A DNA stretch of 5,871 nucleotides from Coriobacteriia bacterium (GTDB lineage: Bacteria > Actinomycetota > Coriobacteriia > WRKU01 > WQUG01): assembly GCA_009779395.1 (NCBI GenBank), contig WREJ01000079.1:1-5871 (forward strand). The letters run 5' to 3'. Of this stretch, positions 5,599-5,871 are shown in pieces (position 1 is the stretch's first letter; the number at the start of each line of letters is the position of its first letter). The notes beneath the pieces are model-generated. The model was given only the letters and a program-made list of their open reading frames with translations. It did not search any database and was not told the DNA's origin. The translations under genes and the position numbers were made by a program.

Positions 5599-5871
5599 GT
5601 GAAAGCCACAGGAAACAGCGTAGTAAGCACGATTGTAGAAGACGCGGTTGCACAAGCCATCAAAAGTGGCGAGCTGCCACTTGATCAGGTACCTGCCGTC
5701 GAACTAGAGCGTCCGCGTGACCCCGCACATGGTGACTGGGCAACAGCGCTTGCGCTGCGCACGTCCGCTGCGACGGATATGACTCCTCGTGCTATTGCTG
5801 ACATTATTGTTTCTCATCTGCGCGACCACCCCGACATCGAAGCTGTCGAGGTCGCATGTCCTGGCTTTATC
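5599..5871 (+). CDS. argS: Arginyl-tRNA synthetase, N-terminal part (3' partial)
   Basis: The enzyme charges tRNA-Arg with arginine in the cytoplasm. Only the first 91 residues are present, from GTG 5599 to the window end with no stop; full-length ArgS is about 550-580 residues. What is visible is the N-terminal Add-1 domain that contacts the tRNA elbow: a helix IVEDAVAQAIKSGEL, the family motif ERPRDPAHGDWAT at about 38-50, PRAIADII, and IEAVEVACPGFI at the end, where most members have GPGF or APGF after VEVA. The class I HIGH and KMSKS motifs lie beyond the window. It is missed by a simple stop-to-stop ORF scan because it is cut at the edge. A reading in the same frame with an upstream start is unlikely, as no better start precedes the ribosome binding site. 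Confidence 0.93.
   Translation, partial: MKATGNSVVSTIVEDAVAQAIKSGELPLDQVPAVELERPRDPAHGDWATALALRTSAATDMTPRAIADIIVSHLRDHPDIEAVEVACPGFI

Noticed and set aside
5092..5655. Minus-strand ORF of 187 codons across the membrane-protein end and the argS start
   Set aside because: It is antisense to two supported genes, of low-complexity polar composition, and resembles no family I know.

Overview
The window is a compact stretch of a bacterial chromosome. Every recognisable gene reads left to right on the + strand: the 3' part of a biotin-transporter gene (bioY), a large surface protein, a secreted NlpC/P60 cell-wall hydrolase, a six-helix membrane protein, and the 5' end of argS. The surface protein ends in a sortase-type sorting signal (VPPTG, hydrophobic segment, basic tail) and carries pilin-like isopeptide domains, so the organism is very probably Gram-positive. 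Moderate GC, a probable leaderless gene start and the gene content would suit an actinobacterium such as a Coriobacteriia member, but that placement is an inference from a few signals and could be wrong.

Layout: 3-560 is bioY, cut at its 5' end. 561-707 is non-coding; it holds a possible promoter, a perfect 10-bp inverted repeat and a good ribosome binding site for the next gene. 708-3533 encodes a 941-residue secreted, wall-anchored protein with a seven-unit RCC1-like beta-propeller head, a bacterial Ig-like domain, two predicted isopeptide-bonded stalk domains and a C-terminal sorting signal. 3534-3622 holds a palindromic repeat or hairpin and an extended -10 element placed right at the next start codon. 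3623-4816 is a coiled-coil NlpC/P60 peptidase. Only 23 bases later, 4840-5526 encodes a membrane protein whose layout resembles the haem-handling protein CcmC, although its tryptophan-rich haem motif is largely lost. After 72 bases argS begins at 5599 and runs off the window.

How they fit together: the two central secreted proteins both act at the cell envelope, one displayed on the wall and one cutting it. The peptidase and the CcmC-like protein are probably co-transcribed, perhaps with argS. bioY and argS are housekeeping genes at the edges. The points most worth following are the propeller-on-a-stalk surface protein with nearly identical 153-bp repeats, the CcmC-like protein with its altered signature, the leaderless start, and the palindrome in the leader of the surface-protein gene.
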